Below, in pieces: positions 1 through 8,600 of a DNA stretch of 38,324 nt. The DNA is from Bacteroidota bacterium. GTDB taxonomy: Bacteria; Bacteroidota; Ignavibacteria; UBA10030; UBA8401. Under the pieces are notes generated by a model. The model did no database searches, was not told the DNA's origin, and worked only from the letters and a program-made list of their open reading frames with translations. Both the position numbers and the translations under genes were made by a program. How positions within the stretch are numbered: position 1 is the stretch's first letter; every line of letters starts with the position of its first letter. Location of the stretch: assembly GCA_008933835.1 (NCBI GenBank), contig WBUG01000031.1:1-38324 (forward strand). Reading direction: 5' to 3'.

Positions 1-126
1 TGTCTCTGATGCTGACGTGAAACGATTGGAACGGAAACTCAACAACACACCAAGAAAAGTTTTACATTACCGAACACCGAAGGAAGTCTTCAATCAACTG
101 CGTTGCACTTCCTTGTAGAATCCAGC
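1..126 (+). mobile_element. Right end of an IS30-type insertion sequence
   Basis: The transposase tail runs into TTGCACTTCCTTGTAGAATC (103-122), which resembles the terminal inverted repeats of Bacteroidota IS30 elements (TTGCACTT followed by a GAAT-type end). The left end is outside the window, so the exact boundary and the target duplication cannot be fixed. The end is placed at about 126 by analogy. Confidence 0.6.
2..118 (+). CDS. C-terminal fragment of an IS30-family transposase (cut by the window edge)
   Basis: The frame is open from base 2 to the TAG at 116-118 and encodes about 38 residues. It contains LNNTPRKVLHYRTPKEVF, which matches the conserved end of the IS30-type DDE transposase (LNNRPRK.LGYKTP.EVF in the family). 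The rest of the gene lies outside the window, so intactness cannot be judged. The stop codon falls within the probable terminal inverted repeat (103-126), as is usual in this family. Confidence 0.8.
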   Translation, partial: VSDADVKRLERKLNNTPRKVLHYRTPKEVFNQLRCTSL

Positions 127-205
127 ATGTTTATTTTTGACTGTTTTGTTGTAAACCAAAGCCTCTTAACTTAGAAGGCGTTCTAACTCGTGAATGAATG
201 ACGGT

Positions 206-257
206 TTGTCGTATAGTATGCTATGCCGCATGTTATAGAACAAATTGTCGTATAGTA
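206..257 (+). repeat. 13-nt direct repeat TTGTCGTATAGTA, two copies
   Basis: TTGTCGTATAGTA occurs at 206-218 and again at 245-257, 39 nt apart, in the gene-free DNA beside the IS end. No function is evident. Apart from these copies and the hairpins further on, 127-1075 shows no convincing gene; the short open frames there have no family signature. Confidence 0.5.
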
Positions 258-541
258 CTCACGTTGTCCCATCCTCTCTCCCTCTTCCCAACCTTTCAAA
301 CCTCCCTTTTTTCACGAACAGAATCAAGGCAAAAAGGGGGTTGTCCGCTAATGTCAATCGATTTTTCGGTGAGCAGTGAACAGTACACTGAAGTGCCGAA
401 AACAGAACAGATACGATAGGGAAGTGGAGAAGAATGTCTGAATTGACGGTTCGCTGGAAGGACGGGAGGGTGAGCCCGCCGAAGTACCGCAAAGCGGAAC
501 GTAGGCGGGAATTCAGCATCTTTCTCTATAAGAAGGAAGAT

Positions 542-970
542 GCTGAATCACCGCTGAGAGCAACAAATGAGCGGTGTTCAGCATGACGGATTGAAGAATA
601 GTTCTGGAGTGAAAGAAGGTCACCGACCATGAATGAACGGCCTATTGTATGTATAGTGGGACAGCCGTTCTTGCACGCCATCCATCGACTGCATCCCGAC
701 TAACATCGTCGGGACTCGACCTGACACACAGGGCCAGGCCAAGCTCGGGGCGTTGGGCGTTGCTCTGCGACCGATTCGGAATCGTTCTCTAATAGAAGAT
801 GCTGAATACCCCGCAAAGAGCAACAACGGAGCGGGGTTTCAGCATGACGTATCCATTAACACCGCGTCATGCTGAACGGTCCCCGGTGTTGCTCTGCGAC
901 CGATTCAGCATCCTCCTTAGGCGGTAGATGCTGAATCCCCGCGGAAAGCAACGACAAGGCGGGGTTCAGC
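542..970. repeat. Family of bulged intergenic hairpins (GCTGAAT...TTCAGC), four copies
   Basis: Three hairpins share one plan: GCTGAAT plus a GC-rich arm, a loop containing AGCAAC, the complementary arm, then TTCAGCATGACG. They lie at 542-582, 801-843 and 930-970. Each has extra unpaired base(s), including a T, on the left arm. A fourth copy at 871-909 is inverted: its bulged T is on the right arm and its loop carries GTTGCTCT, the reverse complement of AGAGCAAC. Arm sequences differ between copies (CACCGCT, ACCCCGC, CCCCGC) while pairing is kept, which indicates selection for structure or spread as a REP-like element. Confidence 0.7.
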
Positions 971-1021
971 ATGACGCAGTGTGTGAATCCTGGCAGTCGG
1001 CGGGAGAACTCCTTTTTCTTT

Positions 1022-1045
1022 CAGCGATGCGCTCGCTGTGAAGGG
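1022..1045 (+). repeat. Dispersed 24-mer, second copy at 9675-9698
   Basis: CAGCGATGCGCTCGC(T/C)GTGAAGGG is present here and at 9675-9698 with a single T/C difference. Both copies lie in intergenic DNA, and together they flank the sigma/CHAT/beta-helix block. Confidence 0.55.
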
Positions 1046-1075
1046 TAGAATGCCGCGACGCCCCCTGCCCGCTCC

Positions 1076-1104
1076 TTGCCAACGCTCCGCAATCTCGCTA
1101 TCTT
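1076..1104 (+). promoter_or_regulatory. Putative sigma-70-type promoter of the ECF sigma gene
   Basis: TTGCCA (1076-1081) and TATCTT (1099-1104) are separated by exactly 17 nt. Transcription would start about 3-5 nt before the ATG at 1114, so the mRNA would be nearly leaderless. This agrees with the lack of a Shine-Dalgarno sequence before that ATG. This is a by-eye call. Confidence 0.4.
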
Positions 1105-1113
1105 GCCTCTACC

Positions 1114-1665
1114 ATGAACGGCGACCTGCTTTATGAGGAATACCTCCGGCCCGGAACGGCGGGCTACGCCGTCATCAGCGCGTTCTATTTCCGCTACGCG
1201 GACGCGCTCTCCCGTCTCGGCCTCTCGAACATCGACGATGTGGTCCACGAGGTCTTCCTCTCCCTCTCCTCCGCCGACCTGGAGAACGTCCGGAATCCGA
1301 GCCACTACCTGCTGCGCGCCGTGAAGCTGCACTGCTGGACATTGCTGGACAAGGCGCTCCGGGTGAAACGGACGATGACCTCCGCCGACGAGGCGGACGA
1401 GCTTCCCGGCGACCCCGGCCATCCGGCGGAGATGGAGGGAACGGACCTGCTGGCCCACATCAACCTCTTCAAGGCGGGGCTGGGAGCGAAGGAACGGGAG
1501 GTGCTGAACCTCCTCATCGACGACACGGAACGCTCCGCCATCGCCGCGGCCATGGCGCTGAACATGAACACGCTGGACACCACCATCCGCCGGCTGCGCC
1601 TCAAACTGGCGGAGCATCTGCGGCGGCTCGGTTACTCGGAGAAGACATTGGAACGGTTCCTGTGA
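1114..1665 (+). CDS. ECF-type RNA polymerase sigma factor (sigma-70 family)
   Basis: The 183-residue protein has the two-domain ECF plan. An N-terminal region-2-like helix bundle (about residues 20-85) includes NIDDVVHEVFLSL, equivalent to the DDVVQEVFL core of region 2. A region-4 helix-turn-helix lies at about residues 128-175 (LGAKEREVLNLL, then a recognition-helix segment with NTLDTTIRRLRLKL). It would direct core RNA polymerase to alternative promoters. The next gene on the same strand encodes a zinc-finger membrane protein, the classical anti-sigma partner. The HTH is more degenerate than usual, so the exact ECF group cannot be given. The ATG at 1114 is the only start that keeps region 2 complete. 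Confidence 0.85.
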   Translation: MNGDLLYEEYLRPGTAGYAVISAFYFRYADALSRLGLSNIDDVVHEVFLSLSSADLENVRNPSHYLLRAVKLHCWTLLDKALRVKRTMTSADEADELPGDPGHPAEMEGTDLLAHINLFKAGLGAKEREVLNLLIDDTERSAIAAAMALNMNTLDTTIRRLRLKLAEHLRRLGYSEKTLERFL

Positions 1666-1690
1666 ATGGAAGCGCCGGAGCGTTTTTCCG

Positions 1691-1725
1691 GAAAGTTTCC
1701 GGGCTCCGGTCAGACTACAAGGGTA
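1691..1725 (+). promoter_or_regulatory. ECF-type promoter motif before the anti-sigma gene
   Basis: GAAAGTTT (1691-1698) is followed at a fixed distance by ACTACAAGGGTA (1714-1725). The same pair recurs at 5604-5638 before the beta-helix gene with identical 30-nt spacing between GAAAGTTT and GGGTA. A GAAAGTTT-like -35 and an ACTAYA-like -10 with about 15 nt between them fit an ECF promoter. It would give the anti-sigma gene its own sigma-dependent transcript. Confidence 0.5.
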
Positions 1726-1744
1726 CGAAACCATGGAAGGGGAC

Positions 1745-2413
1745 ATGAACGAACGACTGGAGGGATACACGCGGTTCCTCGACACGTCCGGCTCACATCT
1801 GACGTACGCCGCACTGTCGGTCTACCGCAATTTCCCGGAAGACCTGAGCGCGAAGGAACGGGAGTTCCTCCGCCGGCATCTTGAGGCGTGCACGGACTGC
1901 GCGGCGCGGCTGCGGGAGGTGGACGAGACGGAAGGAGCGGCGGAACGGCCCCGCGTCCGGAAGAACGCGGTGCGCTACGCCGCCGCCGCGGTGCTGGTGC
2001 TGGCGCTGGGAGCCGCGGTGTACCGCACGCTGCTCCCCACCACTGAAGTGCCGATGCCGCCGGCCGCGGAGATCGCCCAGGCGGAACCGGAACCGGACCC
2101 GGCGCGCTTCACGCCGAACGGAACGCTGGAGAACATCGTCGAACGGACGGTACGGTCGGGGGAGGCCGTGTCCATCATCGTTCCGAAGAACGGCGACACC
2201 GTCGCCGTTCCGTTCACCGTCCGGTGGCAGGGAACGGCGCCGGAGGGAACGGCCGAAGTGACCGTCGTCGACAACGCGAACACGAAGGTGTGGAGCGGAG
2301 AGGCGCGGTCACGGTCCGCGACGGTGGACGCGCGGCTCGCGCCGGGACTGTACTACATCAAAGTGACGGTGGGCGAGAGATTGGCCGGAGCGTGGAAAGT
2401 GGTCGTGCGCTGA
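1745..2413 (+). CDS. Zinc-finger, membrane-anchored anti-sigma factor
   Basis: The 222-residue product has an N-terminal cytoplasmic zinc-finger (zf-HC2/ZAS) motif with H-x3-C-x2-C in HLEACTDC. One membrane segment follows (around RYAAAAVLVLALGAAVY), then a proline/glutamate-rich linker and an exported C-terminal domain of about 110 residues with Ig-like beta character ending in YYIKVTV...WKVVV. This is the standard plan for a factor that holds an ECF sigma at the membrane and senses periplasmic events. The ATG at 1745 is preferred over 1733 because GGAAGGGG lies a few bases upstream of it. The stop is 9 nt from the convergent end of the CHAT-protein gene. Confidence 0.8.
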   Translation: MNERLEGYTRFLDTSGSHLTYAALSVYRNFPEDLSAKEREFLRRHLEACTDCAARLREVDETEGAAERPRVRKNAVRYAAAAVLVLALGAAVYRTLLPTTEVPMPPAAEIAQAEPEPDPARFTPNGTLENIVERTVRSGEAVSIIVPKNGDTVAVPFTVRWQGTAPEGTAEVTVVDNANTKVWSGEARSRSATVDARLAPGLYYIKVTVGERLAGAWKVVVR

Positions 2414-2422
2414 GCGGGGCGC

Positions 2423-5400
2423 TCACCGTCCCGTCAGCACGAACGGACTCCATTCGACCGGATGCGAATGCCGCTTTCCGGCGATCATCGCCCGTTTCGC
2501 GTCGCGCAGCGCCGCGGAGTACGGTCGTCCGTTGAGAACGCCGGCGTAGAAGTGCGTCATCAGGTCCGCGGTGGAACGGTCCCCCACCTGCCAGAGCGAC
2601 ACGACGAGCGAACGGGCTCCGGCGTACAAAAATCCCCGCGTCAATCCGAGCATCCCCTCTCCCCGCACGATGGTCCCCAATCCCGTCTCGCACGCGCTGA
2701 GCACCACCAGGTCCGCCCCCAGCTCCAGGTTGTACACCTCCCCCAGATAGAGCACCCCGTCGTCGCCCGACCGTTCGTCCGGCGCCGCGAAGACGATGCC
2801 CGAAAGTTCCGGCCGCTCTTCGTTGATGATGCCGTGCGTGGCGATGTGGATGTAGCGGTACCGTTCCGCGTCCGTCGTCCGCAGCACCGATTCCTGCGCG
2901 CCGCCGCGGAGGAAGAGGGTCGCCGGCTTCCGGCGTTCGTCGAAGAGCCGCTTGATCTCCTCCACCTCCCGCTCGGACTCCTTCAGCTCGCCGAACCGTT
3001 CGCCCTCCACCATGCGGGAGCGGGTGACCCGTTCCGCCGGCGTCAGTTTCGCCGAATGCGCGGGCGGGTCGGGGAACACCGGCGCGATGCCGGCGAACAT
3101 TCCTTGCGCGGTCCTCTCCTCTGCCGCTCCGTTCCACCGTCCTGCCATGAAGAGACCGGCGGAGAGCTGGTATCCGACGTCGTACTTCGTGACGAGGTAC
3201 GGCACGCCGGAGTAGTCCGCCGGCGGAGTGGAGGGTGCGGGTTTCATCGCGAGCGCTTCGAACGGCAGGTAGTGGAGAATGCCGTCCGGCACGATGATGA
3301 GCCGCTCCACGGAGCGCAGGGAGGATGCGGCCGGCGCGATGAGCCGTGCGTAGAGCTCGTGGCCGAGCGCGATGTGTTCCGTCCCTTCCGCCGACTGGAC
3401 GGAGCGCCGGAAGCGTTTCACCAGCGCGGAAAGCGTATCGGCGGCAAGGGGGAGACGCCGGACGCTGAATCCGCCTTTGGTGAGGACGAAGAGGGTCGTC
3501 CCCTTTTCGCCGACGACGTACTCCAGCAGCGCGGTACGCCGGTCCGGCAGCGAGCGCCGGACGCTGTCCGGCGAAACGACGGCCGTCTGCCGTTTCAATT
3601 CGTAGTATCGCGGATAGTCCCGTTCCAATCTCGCCGTGAGCTCTTCCGACGCCCGCCGCAGATCGAACAGGATGTTCTCCCGCTGTGATAACTTCGTCCG
3701 GTCGGCCTTCTCTTTCTTCTCCCGCTCCCGCGCGATCTGCGTTTCCGTGAAGGCGATATCGGCGCGCAGTGCGGCTTCGCGGTCGAGTACGCTGTCGGGG
3801 ATCCCCGCGAACCGCTTCGCCTCGGATTCGGCGATGGCATCGAGGAGGACCCCCGCTTTCCCGCGTTCGGCGAACGACCAGGCGGCCGCCGCGTAGGCCG
3901 CATCCTTCGTCAGCTCCCGCAGCGCCAGCGCGGTCGCGATCCCCCGGTCAAGCACGGCGAACGCCATCGCGCCGAACTGCAGCTTCGAGCCTTCGGCGGA
4001 CATGTCGCGGCGGATGCGTTCGGCGACCCGCGCCGCATGTTCGTACGTGGAAAGCGCCGCCCGGAGGCGTTCCGTCCGCGACCCACCGTACCGTGAACCC
4101 GCCAGCGCCTCCGCTTTCTGCATGAGGCAGCCGAGCAGGTCGAGGTCCGACAGGCTGCGCGGCGCATCGGGATCGGCGGCGAGGCTGCTGTCGGAGAAAT
4201 CCTCGACGAGCGCGATGATGGCGCGCTGGTAGTACGGCAGTGCGGAGTCGGGCCGTCCGGCATCGGCATGGAGCGCGCCGAGACCGGCGTAGGACTGCGA
4301 CGTCTTGACGTTCTTCTCCCCCAGCGTCCTGCGGCGCAGTTCCAGCGACTGCGTCAGCCAGGAGACCGCTTCTCCGGTCTCGCCCAGTTTTCCGTACGCT
4401 TCGCCGATGTTGTAACAGGACTGCAGCACGTTGGGATGCGTCGCGCCGAGCTTCGCCTTCCAGAGGGCGTACGCCTCGCGGTACGCTTCGAGCGCCCGGC
4501 GGTACTGCTTCATGTCGAAGAGGATGCGGCCGATGTTGTTCACCGCCCCGGCGACGTTCGGATGTTCCGGTCCGAACGCCCGGACGAAGAGCGCTTTGGA
4601 CCGCTCTCCGTACTCCAGCGCCGTGCCGAACTCCCCTTTCGCGCGGTACGACATCGCGATGTTGTTGTACCGCACGCCGAACGCGGGATTCGATCCGTCC
4701 AGCGTCCCCTTCATGATGGAGAGGGACCGGAAGTAGTACTCCAGCGAGCGGTCGGCGTCGCCGGTGCGGAAGTACACCGCCGCGATGTTGTTGTAGATGT
4801 TCGCGATGTCGGGGTGCTGCGGACCGAGCGCGGCGATGCGCATGGCGAGGGCGCGCTCATAGTGTTCCAGCGCCTTCCCGTACTCGCCGCGCGATTCGTA
4901 CATGCCGGCGATGCTGTTGAGGGCGGCGCTGACCTTGAGGTCGGGGACGGTGAAGAGGGCCAGGACCCGGCGGTTGTAGGCGAGGGCGCTGTCGTGACGG
5001 CCGAGGTCCAGATGGATCCCGGCGAAGAGGGTGTAGATGTCCGCGAGCAGCGTCGTGTCTGGTCCGCCGCGCTGATGGAGGAGGAGCGCCGATGAGGCGA
5101 GGGTGAGCGCGGTGTCGTACTTCCCTGTCTGCCGGTACACCGCGCCGAGCGTCACGGAGCGCTGCGCCGCGACGAGGGGACGGAGTTCCCGCAGTTCCGT
5201 TTCCGCCGGAGGGGTCATGCGCAATGCTTCGAGCGACTTCTCGAACTGTCCCTTCGACCGCCAGCTGTTGGCCGAGCCGATGAGGCACTTCACGCGCCCC
5301 CCGATGTCGTTCGCGGCGCCGAACAGCGACGCGGCGGCATCGAACAGCACCACGGCGCTGTCATGTTTCGCCCGTTCCTGCAGCGACAGGGCGGCGGAGT

Positions 5401-5485
5401 AGAGGGAATCGGCCGGAGTGACGCCGGCCGGCGTGCCCTGCACGCCGAAGATGATCAACAGACCGCAGACGGAAACGAACCGCAT
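2423..5485 (-). CDS. Exported TPR-CHAT (caspase-like) protease
   Basis: The product has 1020 residues. A hydrophobic N-terminal segment (MRFVSVCGLLIIFGV) looks like a signal peptide. A long block of tetratricopeptide repeats of the 42-residue, TPR_12-like type follows (motifs such as HPNVAGAVNNIG and HPNVLQSCYNIG), then a linker, and a C-terminal CHAT domain. The caspase-like dyad is visible: His884 in HIATHG and Cys932 in SACETG. CHAT is a clan-CD peptidase-like fold also found in separase relatives and in the TPR-CHAT subunit of type III-E CRISPR. The start is placed at 5485 because AAGGAGGAAGG precedes that ATG and a signal peptide follows; the open frame extends 65 codons further without support. 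It converges on the anti-sigma gene. Confidence 0.85.
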   Translation of the reverse strand: MRFVSVCGLLIIFGVQGTPAGVTPADSLYSAALSLQERAKHDSAVVLFDAAASLFGAANDIGGRVKCLIGSANSWRSKGQFEKSLEALRMTPPAETELRELRPLVAAQRSVTLGAVYRQTGKYDTALTLASSALLLHQRGGPDTTLLADIYTLFAGIHLDLGRHDSALAYNRRVLALFTVPDLKVSAALNSIAGMYESRGEYGKALEHYERALAMRIAALGPQHPDIANIYNNIAAVYFRTGDADRSLEYYFRSLSIMKGTLDGSNPAFGVRYNNIAMSYRAKGEFGTALEYGERSKALFVRAFGPEHPNVAGAVNNIGRILFDMKQYRRALEAYREAYALWKAKLGATHPNVLQSCYNIGEAYGKLGETGEAVSWLTQSLELRRRTLGEKNVKTSQSYAGLGALHADAGRPDSALPYYQRAIIALVEDFSDSSLAADPDAPRSLSDLDLLGCLMQKAEALAGSRYGGSRTERLRAALSTYEHAARVAERIRRDMSAEGSKLQFGAMAFAVLDRGIATALALRELTKDAAYAAAAWSFAERGKAGVLLDAIAESEAKRFAGIPDSVLDREAALRADIAFTETQIAREREKKEKADRTKLSQRENILFDLRRASEELTARLERDYPRYYELKRQTAVVSPDSVRRSLPDRRTALLEYVVGEKGTTLFVLTKGGFSVRRLPLAADTLSALVKRFRRSVQSAEGTEHIALGHELYARLIAPAASSLRSVERLIIVPDGILHYLPFEALAMKPAPSTPPADYSGVPYLVTKYDVGYQLSAGLFMAGRWNGAAEERTAQGMFAGIAPVFPDPPAHSAKLTPAERVTRSRMVEGERFGELKESEREVEEIKRLFDERRKPATLFLRGGAQESVLRTTDAERYRYIHIATHGIINEERPELSGIVFAAPDERSGDDGVLYLGEVYNLELGADLVVLSACETGLGTIVRGEGMLGLTRGFLYAGARSLVVSLWQVGDRSTADLMTHFYAGVLNGRPYSAALRDAKRAMIAGKRHSHPVEWSPFVLTGR

Positions 5486-5603
5486 TGCACCTTCCTCCTT
5501 CCCCCGAAAAATAAAGCGATTTTTACCGCCATTCGCAACGAATCCAATCGTTCCGGATGGCTCGATTAAGGCCGATTTCAGCGATTTTTGAACGATGATC
5601 GGT

Positions 5604-5638
5604 GAAAGTTTTTCGGCGTCCCGGACACTATATGGGTA
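5604..5638 (+). promoter_or_regulatory. ECF-type promoter motif before the beta-helix gene
   Basis: GAAAGTTT (5604-5611) plus ACTATATGGGTA (5627-5638) repeats the motif at 1691-1725 with the same spacing; the intervening bases differ more. It sits 28 nt upstream of the ATG at 5666, within the 180-nt divergent region shared with the TPR-CHAT gene. This suggests that the beta-helix protein belongs to the regulon of the sigma factor at 1114. Confidence 0.5.
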
Positions 5639-5665
5639 GTGCACAACCACAATGAGGAGGGTTCC

Positions 5666-8600
5666 ATGCATTGCCGGCATCTACCGCTGTTGTTCGTCAC
5701 GCTGCTGCTCACCGCACAGCCGAAGGTCCCCAACGACCGGTTCGATGTGCTCCGCCAGGACGGAGTGATCTGCATCGTGCGTACGGCGGAAGGGAAATAC
5801 CGTTCGTTCCAGGAGCTTCCGGAGGATGTCCGGAGAACCTTCGAAGAGACGCGGCAGGCGGCACGGACCGCACCGCCGTCCGGCAGCGCCGCATCGGTGG
5901 CGTTCGTCGTCTCGAACTCCGGCGACGACGACGACTTCGACATCAACGACGGCATCTACTCGCCCGCCACGCTCCGTTCGGCGATCCAGAACGCCAACAA
6001 GCTCGGCGGCGCGCACTCCATCCAGTTCGCCGTCGGCATCACGACCATCATGCCGGCGTCCGCCCTTCCCTCCATCACCGTCGGGGTGACCATCGACGGC
6101 ACTGTCGCCGCCGGGAAGGTGGTCCTCGACGGTTCGCTCACCGCCAGCGGTCCCGGGCTCATCCTCGGCAAGACCTCCACGGTGACGAACATGACGGTGC
6201 AGCACTTCAAGAGCGTCGGCATCGGAACGAGCAGCGGCGCGGTGAACACCTCGGTGAAGCGGTGCGTGTTCGTCCACAACTCGACCGGACTGAACATCAA
6301 CGGCGCGAACACGGTCATCGGCGGCCCCGATCCCGCCGACGCCAACGTCTCGTACAACAACACGCAGGACGGGTTCGCGCTGGTGTTCGCGAACGACTGC
6401 CTCGTGCAGAACAATGTCAGCGGCTCGGCGGACGGAGTGACCGCCTCGCCGAACACGTACTCCGGACTGTACGTGCTCGGAGAGCGGGCGACGGTGATGG
6501 ACAACACCCTCTCCGGCAACAACGACTCGGGACTCGAGATGGGCGAGTTCAGCGTGAACACGTTCGTGCAGAACAACAACATCGGGCTGGACAAGAACGG
6601 CGTCGGACGCCTGCCGAACCAGTACGACGGCATCAGCACGTTCGCGGACGAGGATTCCATCGTCGGAAATTTCATCGGCGGGAACGGGTACGGCATCACG
6701 GTGCTGGGCCAATCGTCCGGCTGCTACATCGGCTACAACTCCATCGGCACGAACCGGACGGAGGACAGCCTCATCGGCAACCGGTTCGGCGGACTGCAGA
6801 TCCTGGGAAGCGGAGTGACGGTGGATGGGAACATCATCTGCGCCAACAAGGGGGCGGGCATCACCCTCCGCGGCGCCGGCGGCACGAACGTCCGCTACAA
6901 CTACATCGGAACGAGCCCCGACGCGATGACGGCCTGGGGGAACACCGGCGTCGGCATCAGCATCCTGAGCAGCAACAACGTCATCGGCGGACCGTCGCCG
7001 GACGACCGGAACATCATCTCCGGCAACGGCGGGAGCGGCATCGAGATGTACGGCGGGATCACGTTCTCCTTCCCCGGGCCGTCGTATCCGAACTACGTGC
7101 GGGGGAATCTCATCCAGAACAATTACCTCGGCGCGAACTATACCGGCACGGGGAAGATCCCCAACAGCACCGGTCTGACCCTGTGGGGATACATCGACAG
7201 CAACTTCGTCCGCTCCAATCTCATCTCCGGCAACCAGCACCACGGGGTGTGGATGCGGTCGGTCGGCGGGGTGCCGACGCGGAACGAGTTCACGAACAAT
7301 TTCATCGGCACGACCATCTCCGGCACGGCGGCCCTTTCCAACGGCGACCGGGGCGTGTACATCCAGGCCGGCTCCGACAACGTGTTCGGGGGAACGGACA
7401 TCTCGTACGCCAATCTCATCTCCGGCAACAGCGGGAACGGCGTATGGATCCAGGGGGGATCCTCCAATCGGCTCCGTCTTAACCTGATCGGGACGCAGAT
7501 CACCGGGACGCTGCCGTTGCCGAACACGGCGAACGGCGTGTACATCAGTTCCTCATCGAACAACAACGTCATCGAGGCGAACCTCATCTCGGGCAACGGC
7601 GGGGACGGCATCGGCATTGACACCGAGTCGGGCGCGACACCGGACGGCAACGTCATCATCGGGAACGTGATCGGACTGAACTACGACGGCACCTCCGCGG
7701 TGCCGAACGCCGGTCAGGGGATCTACCTGTACAACGCCCGCAACACGCGCATCGGCGGCGCTGCGGAGGATTCGTCCAACACCATCTCCGGGAACGAGCA
7801 CGGCATCTATGTCTACGGCGACACGTCGCGCGGGAACATCGTCCGGGGGAACATCATCGGCCTGACATCGGACGGCGTCACCGCCGCTCCGAACGGACGC
7901 GGCATCGTTCTCGACTATGCCAAGCACAACATCATCGGCGGAACGGAACCTCTGTCCGGGAACATCATCTCCGGGAACGTGACCGAAGGCATCTACCTGT
8001 ACATGGCCGACAGCAACAAGATCTACCGGAACACCATCGGCATGAACGCCCTTGAAACGGCGGCGGTCCCGAACGGTTTCAGCGGCATCATGGTCGACAG
8101 TTCCAGCGGGAACATCATCGGAACGGAGGTGAACCAGAGCGGGAACACCATCTCGGGGAACACGAAGGCCGGCATCACCGTCATCGGGAACTCCGTCTTC
8201 AACCGCATCGTGGCCAACAACATCGGCACGGACTATACACGGACGAAGACGGTCGGCAACGGTCACAACGGGATCGAACTCTATTCGTATCCGTACGGTT
8301 CGCTCGTCGGGAAGCCCGGCGGCGGCAACGTCATCGCGAACAACGGCTACAACGGCATCGCGGTCGCCCACGGGTACTACAACGCCATCTCAGAGAACTC
8401 CATCCACGGCAACGCGTACCTGGGGATCGATCTCTACAGCGGCGCCTGGGGGGTGACGCCGAACGACGTGCTGGACGCCGATGCCGGAACGAACGAAGAG
8501 CAGAACTTTCCGGAGCTCATCTTCGCGGACGGTCCGTTCCCGGTCCGCATCGTCGGTACGCTGAAGAGCACCCCCAACGAGACGGTGACGGTGGAGTTCT

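Noticed and set aside
1-126. Complete IS30 element
   Set aside because: Only the last 38 codons and one end are inside the window.
198-826. Small open frames at 198-419, 259-519 and 620-826
   Set aside because: They are composed of repeat and AT-rich filler DNA, show no protein-like features, and overlap the hairpin family.
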